Source of the DNA: CAUZJO01 sp963580245
Lineage (GTDB): Bacteria > Sumerlaeota > Sumerlaeia > MVZB01
Direction of reading: 5' to 3'
Assembly (NCBI GenBank): GCA_963580245.1
Contig: CAUZJO010000023.1
Location: forward strand, 1-37,901
DNA: 37,901 nt
Numbering within the stretch: the first letter of the stretch is position 1; each line of letters starts with the position of its first letter. The notes below the pieces were generated by a model that did not search any database, had not been told where the DNA came from, and saw only the letters and a program-made list of their open reading frames with translations. A program made the translations under genes and the position numbers. This document shows positions 8,024 to 17,624 of the stretch, piece by piece.

Positions 8024-8515
8024 TCAACACAATATCCTCCGGCTCCACGACGGGTTGTAGACGAACATGGCGCGGCCGAAGATGTCCTCTTCGGGGATGA
8101 TGCACACCTCGTGCCAACCGCGATAAATGGTTTCATCGAGGCGGGGGGCCTTCACCATGCCGACCAGCGGGGTGTACGATTTTCCCGTGTAGGTAAAGAG
8201 TACAATGTAATGACCGGGCGGCGCCGTGAGTTCGAAATCCCACCAAATCTGGTCGTCCCCGACCGGCTGACCCCGCGGCTCGGCCGGTTGGCCGTCCAGA
8301 TAATAAACCCCGTCGCGCCGCGAGTAGGTCTGACCCGGACCCGCCACAACCCGCTCGAATCCGTTTTTTCGGTCGACAACGTATAGCTGCCCAATATCGG
8401 TCTTTATCTCGGGTGGATCGTAAAGAACCACGTCGCCCACCTCCGGCCGAGCGATCAGATACGCCAGCTTATTCACGAGGACCCGTTCGCCCTGGCGCAA
8501 GTAAGGTTTCATCAC
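8024..8515 (-). pseudogene. Signal-peptidase-I-like (S26) domain lacking catalytic Ser and Lys
   Basis: The 163-aa frame aligns by eye with the catalytic domain of signal peptidase I. DDVMKPYLRQGERVLVNKLAY corresponds to the box around the catalytic Ser (SMxPTLxxGDxVLVNKxxY), but the Ser position is a Val/start codon (GTG, 8513-8515). GFERVVAGPG corresponds to the Lys box (KRVIGLPGD), with Glu in place of the general-base Lys. The GDN box is replaced by FTY. The fold-supporting pieces remain (APPGHYIVLF, IIPEEDIFGRAMFVYNP). The frame is continuous, across one in-frame TAA at 8534-8536, with the membrane segments of the preceding gene. Together they look like one former zinc-ribbon, membrane and S26 protein. 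It is either a decayed gene or a diverged non-catalytic homologue. Confidence 0.6.
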
Positions 8516-8533
8516 GTCGTCGGCGAGATGGAC

Positions 8534-9069
8534 TTACTTGAGCGCGAAGATGCTCGTCACGTATTGGAAGAGCAAACAGAGAGTGCAGATAACCATCAGC
8601 CATGCCAGGTAAAAGGCGCCGCTGACGCGCCAGTGGCAGGTGTCTCGATTGATCCGTTTGGCGGTCATGAAGGCGTCGTGACACCCGTAGACCCACAGGA
8701 GCAAGAGAACGAGCAGGATGAAGTTGGAATCGGGCGAGTAGATCGTCTTCCACGCCAGAGTGATCGCCGCGGCCATGACCAATACCATCTGGGCCGCCTT
8801 TTTGGGCTGATGGTTATAAAGACGTCCTCGGGCAGCTCGCTCGGGAACTGGCAGAGGATCACGTACAGCTTGCGCAGAATCGCCGCGGCAAGCAGGCCCG
8901 GCCATTCCGACCCCGGCAAACGCCGGCGCGTCGGCCGAAAATCAACTCGCTCGCGAGAGACCGGCGTCAGCGGATCGGGGTCGTTGACCTGATCCAGAAG
9001 CGACTTGCAACGCGGACAACGCGCCTCGGTATCCATATTGTGAAAACCACATTGGGGGCAGGTCTTCAT
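8534..9069 (-). pseudogene. Zinc-ribbon membrane protein, frameshifted; 5' part of the S26-like gene
   Basis: The gene starts at 9069 with a zinc ribbon: CPQC at residues 4-7 and CPRC at 18-21. It reads to about residue 83 (SELPEDVF) and then continues in the next frame (YNHQPKKAAQMVLVMAAA). One base missing from the coding-strand TTT at 8818-8820 would explain the break. The second part has three membrane segments (MVLVMAAAITLAW; FILLVLLLLWVYG; FYLAWLMVICTLCLLF) and stops at TAA 8534-8536. The final segment is placed just where signal peptidases have their last helix before the Ser box, and the S26-like frame follows in phase. I therefore read this and 8024-8515 as one ancestral gene with two disruptions. 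Two separate small genes is the alternative. Confidence 0.6.
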
Positions 9070-9106
9070 CCCGGCGCCGCCAAGCCCACGGGACCATAAT
9101 CAGAAA

Positions 9107-9191
9107 CGCCCCAACGGGGCGCCCGTGTGCGGGTGGTGATGTTCGTCCATCATCATCGATAGCGTTTTCAAACAGGAGGGCCGGACCCTCC
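9107..9191. repeat. Intergenic hairpins between convergently spaced minus-strand genes
   Basis: CGCCCC-AAC-GGGGCG (9107-9121) is immediately followed by CCCG-TGTG-CGGG (9122-9133). A third hairpin, GGAGGG-CCGGA-CCCTCC (9175-9191), lies 27 bp past the stop of the metallopeptidase gene. The first resembles the 3-nt-loop, C-rich/G-rich stems of the dispersed repeat family. The third could act in termination but has no U-tract. Confidence 0.45.
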
Positions 9192-9217
9192 CGAGCCTTG
9201 CCAACTATTTTCCGATC

Positions 9218-10615
9218 CTATAACACTTCGTCCCGCCACTTGGACTCCAATTTCTCCAGCGTGCGGTTGTAGACGTCCTCGATTGCCTCCTCGAGCGACC
9301 ACCCGTCGGCGATCCCCTGTAGGACCGACTTGAACCGGTGCGGGCGATAGCGATCGGCCAGCCACGTCACGAACGTGCGCGCGATCCGATAAGCCTTCTG
9401 GGCCTCGGTCTTGTCCTCGATCGACGTGAATTTGGTCGGCATGGCGGAGAGCAGCGGCAACTCACCCGCGCTCGCCCACGCGGCGATTTGCAGGGTATCG
9501 GCTTCGTAGCGCTGCTCGCGTTCTTTCTCGCCCTTTTCGAAGTACATCGCCAGCCCCTCATTGAACCACGAGGCGACCTGGGACTTGGTCACGTCGTGGA
9601 CGACCGCGTGGACGTATTCGTGATAGAGCGTCTGGCGTAGTTGGTCGAGTTGATCGCCGCCGAGCGATTCGCCGGTCAGGGGAACGCGAATCTTTCCGTC
9701 ATAAAGCCCGCCGGTCCAGTCAGGCACGACGGTCGCCTCGGAGAATTGCTCGCGGGTATAGAGGACGACCTCGATTTTCTCGCGCGGGTGATACTTGAGT
9801 CCGCGACCGACGTCGCGCCGGGCCTCGTTCAGAATCCGCAGAACCTGGCGGGCCGCCTCCTCGCGCTCGTCGCCCTCGTAGGATACCGTGAAGTAGCCCT
9901 TGGAACGCTGGTCGAAACCGGCCTCGGCGACCGCCTCGCGGGCGACCTTCTCGATGCGGTCGGACAGACCCGGCACGTCGGGGTCCACGTGCTCCGCCTC
10001 GATCCAGGAGTCCAGCGCCTCTAGGTATTCACCCTGGTCGTAATGGAGGTCCGCGAGTTCGACCAGTGCGTGGACGTTCCGCGGATTGATCTCCAGGGCG
10101 CGGTTGAGGTCGGCCTTGGCGCTGCGGGCCTGGTCGGCCTGGCGGGCTTCGCGCGCCTTGAGGAAAAAATTGCGCGAGCGCCGCCGGTCGAGATCAGGGA
10201 CGACCGAGCTGGCCGCCGTCGCGTAGGCCTTGAAGAACTGGCCCTCGGCCTGCCGGTGGAGGCCCTTTTCCATGAGGTTCGTGCCCCAGTTGACGCGCAC
10301 AACGGTCAGGTTGCGCTCGATCATCGCGTCGCCGTCCAGGGTCCGGCGGGCCTTTTCGAGTTTGCGCACGGCCGTCTCGAACCGGCCCCGGTTGCCCAGG
10401 TCGACGCCCCAGGCATTGAGCGCAACGGCCAGGTTCCGCTGGATCGTCGCATTGCCCGGCATCTGACGCAGGGCGAACTCAAACGAAGCCACCGCCTCCC
10501 CAAACCGCCCCGTCTGCACCCCCGCCAGCCCCTCATTATTGAGTTCCTCAACCGTGCTCGCATAAACCACGGCGGCGAGGGACAAGAGGAGGGTGATGAT
10601 GGAGAGTTTCTTCAT
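9218..10615 (-). CDS. Exported TPR protein with peptidase-MA-like (HExxH) metallopeptidase domain
   Basis: The 465-aa protein has a signal peptide (residues 1-19, MKKLSIITLLLSLAAVVYAS). Several TPR-like repeats follow between residues 23 and 215 (for example NEGLAGVQTGRFGEAVASFE; NPRNVHALVELADLHYDQGE). The C-terminal part carries HEYVH (zinc motif, His332-Glu333-His336) and WFNEGLAMYFE, with the third zinc ligand probably Glu353. This is the layout of the peptidase MA-like family. All expected catalytic residues are present, so it is probably an active periplasmic or outer-membrane-associated protease; the substrate is unknown. It appears monocistronic, with a 250-bp upstream spacer. Confidence 0.88.
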   Translation of the reverse strand: MKKLSIITLLLSLAAVVYASTVEELNNEGLAGVQTGRFGEAVASFEFALRQMPGNATIQRNLAVALNAWGVDLGNRGRFETAVRKLEKARRTLDGDAMIERNLTVVRVNWGTNLMEKGLHRQAEGQFFKAYATAASSVVPDLDRRRSRNFFLKAREARQADQARSAKADLNRALEINPRNVHALVELADLHYDQGEYLEALDSWIEAEHVDPDVPGLSDRIEKVAREAVAEAGFDQRSKGYFTVSYEGDEREEAARQVLRILNEARRDVGRGLKYHPREKIEVVLYTREQFSEATVVPDWTGGLYDGKIRVPLTGESLGGDQLDQLRQTLYHEYVHAVVHDVTKSQVASWFNEGLAMYFEKGEKEREQRYEADTLQIAAWASAGELPLLSAMPTKFTSIEDKTEAQKAYRIARTFVTWLADRYRPHRFKSVLQGIADGWSLEEAIEDVYNRTLEKLESKWRDEVL

Positions 10616-10815
10616 GGGAAATGTGCCTTCGGGAACTTGACGGTTCGGCCACGCAAGACCTGAGACCGGCCAAACCTGGCCCCATTAAACCACAGGGGGC
10701 TTGCCGGCCAAAATCAAATTTGGGGAATGGGAAGATTGAGTCGGAAAAAAGCACAAGAATTGGGCCGCGAAGCATGTGAAGGGCACTGAATCGGTTCATT
10801 CCTCCAGAACAGATT

Positions 10816-10842
10816 ATTCGCGTCATTCACGTGGTTCGCGGG
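10816..10842. repeat. Short low-complexity intergenic repeat (TTCGCG/TTCACG units)
   Basis: The stretch is built from imperfect 8-10-bp units: ATTCGCGTC, ATTCACGTG, GTTCGCGGG. I recall similar degenerate repeats between genes in many unrelated environmental bacteria; that is memory, not a search. It lies upstream of the metallopeptidase gene, near the end of the decayed 10866-12563 gene. The rest of 10616-10865 shows no gene. Confidence 0.4.
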
Positions 10843-10865
10843 GCCCACCGGCTGAGAAACATCTC

Positions 10866-11654
10866 TCATTCATCGGGATCGACGATCAAGAGCAGCGGCC
10901 GCTTGTTGGCCCAGTCTCCTTCCGCTTCACTGCTCAAAAAGGTGTATCCCGACAGATCGTCCGAAGGATGGTCTTCGCGAGCGAATTTCAACATCACGCC
11001 GTGATGTGTTGCTTCATTCGTCGCCCTGGAATCGAAATAGGGGGTAATATCAAAAAGTTTCCATCCCTCGTCCTTCACCGGTGAGAAGGAAGCAAATGGT
11101 TCTGACGCGAATTGTGGCGATTCTTCCAGGGCAGGGTTGTCAATCCAATCGTCCAATAGGGCGTGAGTCTCGATAGAACCCGCGCTGTATCTTATGTTGG
11201 AATCCTTCGCATACAGGGCCAAGAGATATCGACCATTAGGTTGATTAGTTTTCAAGTCAGGTGGTATCGCAGTCCAGTTCAGACACACACGGGCGCCGCC
11301 TCTGGAATTATAGAGGCCAGTGTGCCCTTTATAGTCACCGAGAAGGTCGGGTCGGTGAACCGAACTGTCTTTGTTAATCGGGACGATTCCAACAATTCTG
11401 CCGGAGACGACGGACCCGAGTTGGAGGTCGAACGAGCCTAGCGCTCGAGAATTTCGAATCACATTGAGCACTTCATCTGGAAGGTCGATATTCCAATCAT
11501 TAATCTTGCCTGCTTCGATCTTGAACGTCGGTCTTGAGTTTTGGTCTTCGTACTCATATCTGTATAATTTGTTGAAGAGAATCGGACGGCTCTCCAATGG
11601 ATTCAGGTCAAAGCCAAAGAAGAGGTTCTCCAATGTGTGTTCCATTGTTCGCAA
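10866..11654 (-). pseudogene. C-terminal part of a decayed exported protein (DNRLRE-like end)
   Basis: The 262-aa frame begins with a TTG that has no ribosome-binding site. The frame is open further back to about 11758 and reads as protein there (FFDSSIRNDETVWVHELPLG), so the true N-terminus lies upstream in another frame. The end of the product (GWKLFDITPYF...HHGVMLKFAREDHPS...RPLLLIVD) resembles the beta-sandwich of DNRLRE-type domains, where a final strand follows GxxLxF. Joining it to 11669-11860 needs one extra T in the coding-strand CTTTC at 11725-11727. That junction reads GKALFFDSSIRNDE without a break. I treat 10866-12563 as one former gene. An independent gene for this piece is less likely. 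Confidence 0.55.
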
Positions 11655-11668
11655 CTGTAACTGATCGC

Positions 11669-11860
11669 CTAAGGGGAGTTCATGAACCCATACCGTCTCG
11701 TCGTTACGTATCGACGAATCGAAGAAAGCGCTTTTCCGGAGGCATCCATTCCAATTAGTTCACGGCCAGACATTGCATTCTTACTACGCTCGTCTGTGTT
11801 CACAAAAGAATCCATTCCAAGAAAGAAACCTTCGACCTTCGCCTCGTCCGAGAGGTTCAT
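11669..11860 (-). pseudogene. Middle fragment of the decayed 10866-12563 gene
   Basis: The frame (MNLSDEAKVEGFFLGMDSF...) is in phase with the segment upstream, across a single TGA at 11879-11881. It continues into the 10866-11654 segment after a one-base shift near 11725. The beta-rich text (ADVRIGMNL, EGFFLGMDSF, RELIGMDASG) suggests a jelly-roll-like domain, but no family is recognised. It has no start signal of its own. The last 20 codons of the frame (SSIRRYVTTRRYGF) are probably out-of-frame read-through. Confidence 0.5.
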
Positions 11861-11878
11861 CCCAATCCTAACGTCGGC

Positions 11879-12563
11879 TCAGGTAATGTCCGGCAAAATG
11901 ACTGTTTCCTCAACCTGCCGCCCTTCGAAAACAAACAAATTCTGACTATAACGCAGATCGAAGGCATCCTCGGTCATCCAAAGTCCGTATTGTCCGGGTC
12001 GTATGGGCCCAAAACGCGCTACACCCCCGGCATCCGTTGTCTCGATGAGTTTTACCGGGTCATTCTCTTTGAATGGTTGTCCAGAAAGCTGTGCTTCGAA
12101 GCCCGCGACGGGTTCACCGTTCTCTCCTCCCTTCAACACCCGAATCAAAGCCGTGCCCAGATCTGAGGGGACGGCAACTTGATTGGGAGTCGACTTGGAG
12201 GTCGCCAGTCGCTCCAGCGTTGCCAGCATCGCTTGGTTGGTCTGCTGGGCCTGTTGGAATGATTTCCAGGCAAAGATCGAGGCCGCGACGCTGGCCACGG
12301 CCAAGAGCAATATCGCAACGATCATCAGTCGGTTTCGCATGATTCTCTCCTTCATGGCGTCCAGCCACAGGCGATGGGCCAGGTGGCGGGGGTCGCCGGG
12401 CGGCGCGGCGGGCTTGGGCCTCGTCGCCGGTTCGTTCACGCTCGCGGTCCAGGGCGAAGGCCAGGTGGTCGTCCAGTTCGTCGGCGATGTCGCGGCGCAA
12501 GTTGGCCAGCTCGCCCTCGCGATGGGGCGGGAAGCCCTCCTTGATCTGGTCAAGCCAGGTCAT
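11879..12563 (-). pseudogene. PadR-coupled gene: permease-prefix-like N-terminus, membrane anchor, carboxypeptidase-regulatory-like domain (disrupted)
   Basis: The ATG at 12563 overlaps the end of padR by 14 bp. The first residues, WLDQIKEGFPPHREGELANL then RRDIADELDDHLAF, followed by RTGDEAQARRAA, match the prefix domain that usually precedes MacB-type permeases next to PadR. The frame then shifts in a GC-rich stretch near 12385-12405 and continues as GDPRHLAHRLWLDAMKERIM, a membrane segment (LMIVAILLLAVASVAASIFAW) and a beta-sandwich (GEPVAGFEAQLSG...TTDAGGVARFGPIRPGQYGLW) typical of carboxypeptidase-regulatory-like domains. It ends at an in-frame TGA. An internal ATG near 12342 could still give a membrane-anchored product. 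Replacement of the usual permease body by a beta domain is unusual. Confidence 0.6.
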
Positions 12564-12888
12564 GGCAGGCCTCGCCCAGCACGTCGTTGACGCCGGCGGT
12601 GAACCGGGTCCATTCCTCGCGCTTGGCGGCCAGCGCCCGGCCTCCGGCGGCGGTCAGCTTGTAATACTTGCGCCGGCGGCCGTCCTCGGTGTCGACCCAG
12701 TAGGCCGAGAGCAGCTTCCGGCGCTCGATGCGGTGCAGGGCCGGGTAGAGGCTGCCTTCCTTGAGTTCGAAGTAGCCGCGCGAGCACTCCAGGACCCGCT
12801 GGGTGATCTCGTAGCCGTAAGTCGGCCCGCGACTGACCACGTCAAGAATGAGCATATCCACCGTCCCCCACAGCAACCTGGAATCCAT
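12550..12888 (-). CDS. PadR-family transcriptional regulator
   Basis: The 112-aa winged-helix repressor has the PadR core: LLWGTVDMLILDVV, GPTYGYEITQRV, the recognition helix/wing ELKEGSLYPALHRIERRKLL and YYKLTAAGGRAL. I prefer the ATG at 12888 because GGAGG lies eight bases upstream; the ATG at 12903 overlaps that site (ATGGAGG). The downstream gene overlaps its end, as is usual for PadR/prefix-domain pairs. A strong promoter with two palindromes lies directly upstream, so autoregulation is likely. PadR proteins respond to diverse small ligands; the ligand here is unknown. Confidence 0.9.
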   Translation of the reverse strand: MDSRLLWGTVDMLILDVVSRGPTYGYEITQRVLECSRGYFELKEGSLYPALHRIERRKLLSAYWVDTEDGRRRKYYKLTAAGGRALAAKREEWTRFTAGVNDVLGEACHDLA

Positions 12889-12901
12889 GGATTTTTCCTC
12901 C

Positions 12902-12952
12902 ATACCTAATCGATCTAGGTATATAGATAGGACGCCTATGTAATCGTGTCAA
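12902..12952 (-). promoter_or_regulatory. padR promoter with two palindromic operators
   Basis: On the minus strand, TTGACA (12947-12952) is separated by 17 bp from TATCTA (12924-12929). ATAGG-ACG-CCTAT (12927-12939) covers the spacer and the edge of the -10. ATACCTA-N7-TAGGTAT (12902-12922) covers the start of transcription. The second has 7-bp perfect arms, and both share the half-site ATAGG/ATACCTA-like core. Their position fits an autorepressing PadR. Confidence 0.65.
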
Positions 12953-13044
12953 GACAAAAATGGGGTCTACGAATGATGGGCGGATCGGTGTCAATCCCTG
13001 GAAGGTGGATTACGAAACATCGCGCGCCGGCAAAGGTCCAAGCG

Positions 13045-13150
13045 GCCGTTTCACGTTCCGCTTCAACCCCTCCAGGGTTGTTGTGATGGGGGGACGGCGC
13101 ACCGTGGGTTTCACCCACGGCTAATCACATTGGACCCCTTCGGGGTCCGA
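13045..13150. repeat. Three-hairpin intergenic repeat, copy A
   Basis: In order: CAACCC-N5-GGGTTG (13064-13080), CCGTGGGT-TTC-ACCCACGG (13102-13120), a linker CTAATCACATT, and GGACCCC-TTC-GGGGTCC (13132-13148). All stems are perfect. It is clearly homologous to the copy at 16794-16901: same order, spacing, linker and 5' flank GCCGxxTCACGTT. It fills much of the spacer between padR and acs. Confidence 0.75.
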
Positions 13151-13242
13151 GGATGACACCAAAAAGCGTCAGCCAAGACGGCAAGATTATGATTGACGCC
13201 CTTCGCCTGATTCACGGGTGGAGTGAATACCGAGTCGGCCGA

Positions 13243-15189
<1,947 letters not shown>

Positions 15190-15415
15190 GGGCGTCACTC
15201 CTTATGCTGGAAGGTGGTTTACCACGCCGGCTGCGTCCGTTGACCGGCGCGTTTTGTTTTACGAGTTGCGTTGAGATTCGTTAAGTTAACGGGGCATAGT
15301 AAAGACGCATCTTAACGAAAGGCCCCCACGGGGTCAACGCGAAAGGCGAGTTGGCGGCGGTCGGCGCGGCACCCCGGAATCGATCCTGAAAAGGCGCTCG
15401 CGGAGGCCCGATGGG

Positions 15416-16696
15416 TCAGATGTCCCGAATCACTTCCGCCGGTTCGACGCGCACCACCCAGCGCAACATCGGCAGGGCGGGTAGCAGCGTGAGCAGGAAA
15501 ATGCCCGCGCAGGTGGCCAGGAGGCCCGCGATGTTCAAATCGAACAACCCCGGCGGAAGCCAGTCCAATCGCTCGGACCAGCGGGCGGCGACCGACGAGA
15601 GCCAGAGGAACAGGCCCAGGTTGGCTGCGGTCGCCAGCCCCACGGCGGCCAGCGTGAGTAGGCCCACCTCGCCCAGCGCCAAGCCGACCACCTGGCCCGG
15701 CGTCAGCCCGAATGCGCGCAGCGTGATCAGGTCCACGCGCCGCGCGTGGAAAATCATCGCGAACAAGAGGTAAAACGTCAGCATGCCCACCGCGAACACC
15801 CCGGCGGCCAGACCGATCAGCACCCATCCGACCAGCCGCACGCCGAACTTGAGCTGCCCGCCGATCACGTCCCCGCCCGTGAGTTGCAGGCCCAAGGCCG
15901 CCGCCTCCTTGAGGAAATCGTCGCGTTCGGCCCGTTTGTCGAGCATGACGACCAGTTGAACGTAGAGCGGAGGCCTACCGGGCGCTAAATCTCGGTTGAG
16001 GGCGCGAACTACCTCGGCCGGCATGGCCAAGCCGATCAAGGCGGGCTGCGAGGTCAGGCCGGCAACCCGGGCCGGGACGATTTGCGGTTCGCGCGTCGAG
16101 GCCACCAGCCCGACCGACGATTGGCCCAATATCAACGTGAAGTCCTTGCCCACGATGGCCGCGGGGCTGAGCAGGGGCAAGCCTCCCGCTCGCGCCAGGC
16201 CAAGATTATACATGTCGAGGAAATATCGCGAGGCGACAACCGGATAGGGCTGCTCCGGATCCGTGGGCATCGCCCAAGGCTGGTCATCGGTCAGGGCGTC
16301 GGCGACCAGCTCGCGCGCCACGCCGTGGACAACGGCATCGGACCCTATTTCCATGCCGAACAGATTGCCGATGGCCTGGATCGGGAAGCGCACCGGCTCG
16401 ACCGGCCACACGTGCTTGACCCCCTCGGACTTGCGCACGGCGGCGACCGTGTCGTCGGTGATCGGGCGGCTCTCGATCGCCATGGGCCCCAACGCCGCCC
16501 GGCTCGCCTCGAGCCGCATCCGCTCGTCGGGAAACAGTTCGGTCAGATACGCGCCCACCCGAAACCGCAGGGCCGTCCCCACCCCCGCCAGGGCCAGCAT
16601 GAACGCCGAACTCATCGCCAGGACGAGGATCGCGCTTGCCGCGCGGCCGGGATACTGCCGCAAATGGCGCCAGAGCAAGTGAAACAAAAAACGCAC
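15416..16696 (-). CDS. FtsX/MacB-type ABC transporter permease, without adjacent ATPase
   Basis: The 426-aa protein starts at a GTG with GGGAG 11 bases upstream. It has an N-terminal membrane helix (residues 19-41, ASAILVLAMSSAFMLALAGVG), a periplasmic MacB-core-like domain (about 45-285) and three C-terminal membrane helices (about 290-318, 335-365, 388-415). FHARRVDLITLRAFGLTPGQ between the helices is the FtsX-domain hallmark. The end, RVEPAEVIRD, is typical of DevC/MacB permeases. These work with a MacB/LolD-like ATPase in export, lipoprotein release or mechanotransmission. Neither ATPase nor membrane-fusion gene is adjacent, so the partner must be elsewhere. Confidence 0.88.
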   Translation of the reverse strand: MRFLFHLLWRHLRQYPGRAASAILVLAMSSAFMLALAGVGTALRFRVGAYLTELFPDERMRLEASRAALGPMAIESRPITDDTVAAVRKSEGVKHVWPVEPVRFPIQAIGNLFGMEIGSDAVVHGVARELVADALTDDQPWAMPTDPEQPYPVVASRYFLDMYNLGLARAGGLPLLSPAAIVGKDFTLILGQSSVGLVASTREPQIVPARVAGLTSQPALIGLAMPAEVVRALNRDLAPGRPPLYVQLVVMLDKRAERDDFLKEAAALGLQLTGGDVIGGQLKFGVRLVGWVLIGLAAGVFAVGMLTFYLLFAMIFHARRVDLITLRAFGLTPGQVVGLALGEVGLLTLAAVGLATAANLGLFLWLSSVAARWSERLDWLPPGLFDLNIAGLLATCAGIFLLTLLPALPMLRWVVRVEPAEVIRDI

Positions 16697-16793
16697 GGGC
16701 CAGGAAACTCCCCCGACAACGTCGATCGCTCAAAACTCTACCTGTTCCACCGAGGATTTGCCTGGGGTAAAACCGATGGGCGCGTGTCTTTGG

Positions 16794-16901
16794 GCCGCGT
16801 CACGTTATGATTCAACCCTTTCCGGGTTGTGACAATTCTGGGGCCGCGAACCGTGGGTTGACACCCACGGCTAATCACATTCGACCCCTGCGGGGTCGAG
16901 C
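16794..16901. repeat. Three-hairpin intergenic repeat, copy B
   Basis: CAACCC-N5-GGGTTG (16813-16829), CCGTGGGT-N4-ACCCACGG (16851-16870), linker CTAATCACATT, and TCGACCCC-TGC-GGGGTCGA (16881-16899). The third stem differs from copy A by compensating changes (GGACCCC/GGGGTCC versus CGACCCC/GGGGTCG), which supports selection for, or origin from, structured RNA or DNA. The 16697-16986 spacer holds nothing else I can identify. Confidence 0.75.
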
Positions 16902-16986
16902 ATGAGGATGGATTTGGCTCGTGCTCCCGGTCGGCAACCGTGCGTCTCGCGGAACCGTGAGATGCACCCGGCTGGGCCGGGGCCTT

Positions 16987-17433
16987 CTACTTCTTCTTGC
17001 TCACAAATACCTGCATCGCCTTGAGCGTGGCTTCGGAGACGTGATGTTCAATCCCTTCGGCGTCGATCGAAGCCGTCTGGGGCGGAACACCCAGTGCCAG
17101 GAGGAACTCCATCACCAAATGGTGGCGCTCGCGCGTCTGACGGGCCATCGCCTTGCCCCGGTCGGTCAAGAAGACCGAACGGTAGGGCTGGGAGTGGACC
17201 AGACCCGCCTCCTTGAGCCGCGAGACCGCCTTGGAGACCGTCACGTGCGAGACCCCCAGCCGTTTGGCGATATCAACGGCGCGGGCCTCTCCCCGGTCGG
17301 TGATCAGTTCGTCGATCAGCTCGACATAATCCTCGGTCAGCTCCGCCTGATTGCGGTGGCGCGTGTGGATGAATCCGTCGGTGGAGCCGAGGTCTCGGGT
17401 CTGTTTGCGGAAGGGTGGGGTCATTCGCGTCAT
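16987..17433 (-). CDS. mntR: Manganese-responsive transcriptional regulator, DtxR/MntR family
   Basis: The 148-aa protein closely resembles enterobacterial MntR. It has EDYVELIDELI and GEARAVDIAKRLGVS (winged helix), VSKAVSRLKEAGLV (recognition helix), VFLTDRGKAMA (wing), then the metal-binding/dimerisation part ARQTRERHHLVMEFLLALGV and DAEGIEHHVSEATL. The ligands expected for Mn(II) are present in those segments (Glu/Asp of the first helix, RERHH, EGIEHHVSE). AAAAGGA lies five bases before the ATG. No mntH or manganese transporter is in the window. Two inverted-repeat sites overlap the probable promoter, suggesting autoregulation. The spacer is shared with the divergent nth. Confidence 0.92.
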   Translation of the reverse strand: MTRMTPPFRKQTRDLGSTDGFIHTRHRNQAELTEDYVELIDELITDRGEARAVDIAKRLGVSHVTVSKAVSRLKEAGLVHSQPYRSVFLTDRGKAMARQTRERHHLVMEFLLALGVPPQTASIDAEGIEHHVSEATLKAMQVFVSKKK

Positions 17434-17461
17434 TCGGTCCTTTTCAAACAGTCCCTAGTCA

Positions 17462-17518
17462 ATGATAGGGAGCTCCGTAAAGTTTAGCAAGCCTTAATAC
17501 CGTTTAGTCTGGGCTAAG
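17462..17518 (-). promoter_or_regulatory. mntR promoter with candidate Mn-responsive operators
   Basis: On the minus strand, TTGCTA (17485-17490) is 17 bp from TATCAT (17462-17467). TTAGCAAGCCTTAA (17484-17497) overlaps the -35, and TTAG-N6-CTAA (17504-17517) lies just upstream. Both have TTAG/CTAA-type half-sites, like DtxR-family operators. The operator assignment is inference. Confidence 0.45.
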
Positions 17519-17624
17519 TTTATGAAATCAGGCTTAACACACATGACCGAGGCGGTTTGCTGTTGCGCGCGGCGAATGCTTGACGCAAGATTTCGCACAT
17601 TCCGATCCCTTCAAGGATAACATC

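Noticed and set aside
8534..8536. In-frame TAA as a recoded codon joining the membrane and S26-like parts
   Set aside because: TAA is an ordinary stop in this window, and catalytic residues are also lost; decay or separate genes are simpler.
11879..11881. In-frame TGA as possible selenocysteine or recoded codon
   Set aside because: TGA is an ordinary stop elsewhere in the window (for example 18297-18299), no selenoprotein context is seen, and the same gene carries further frame damage.
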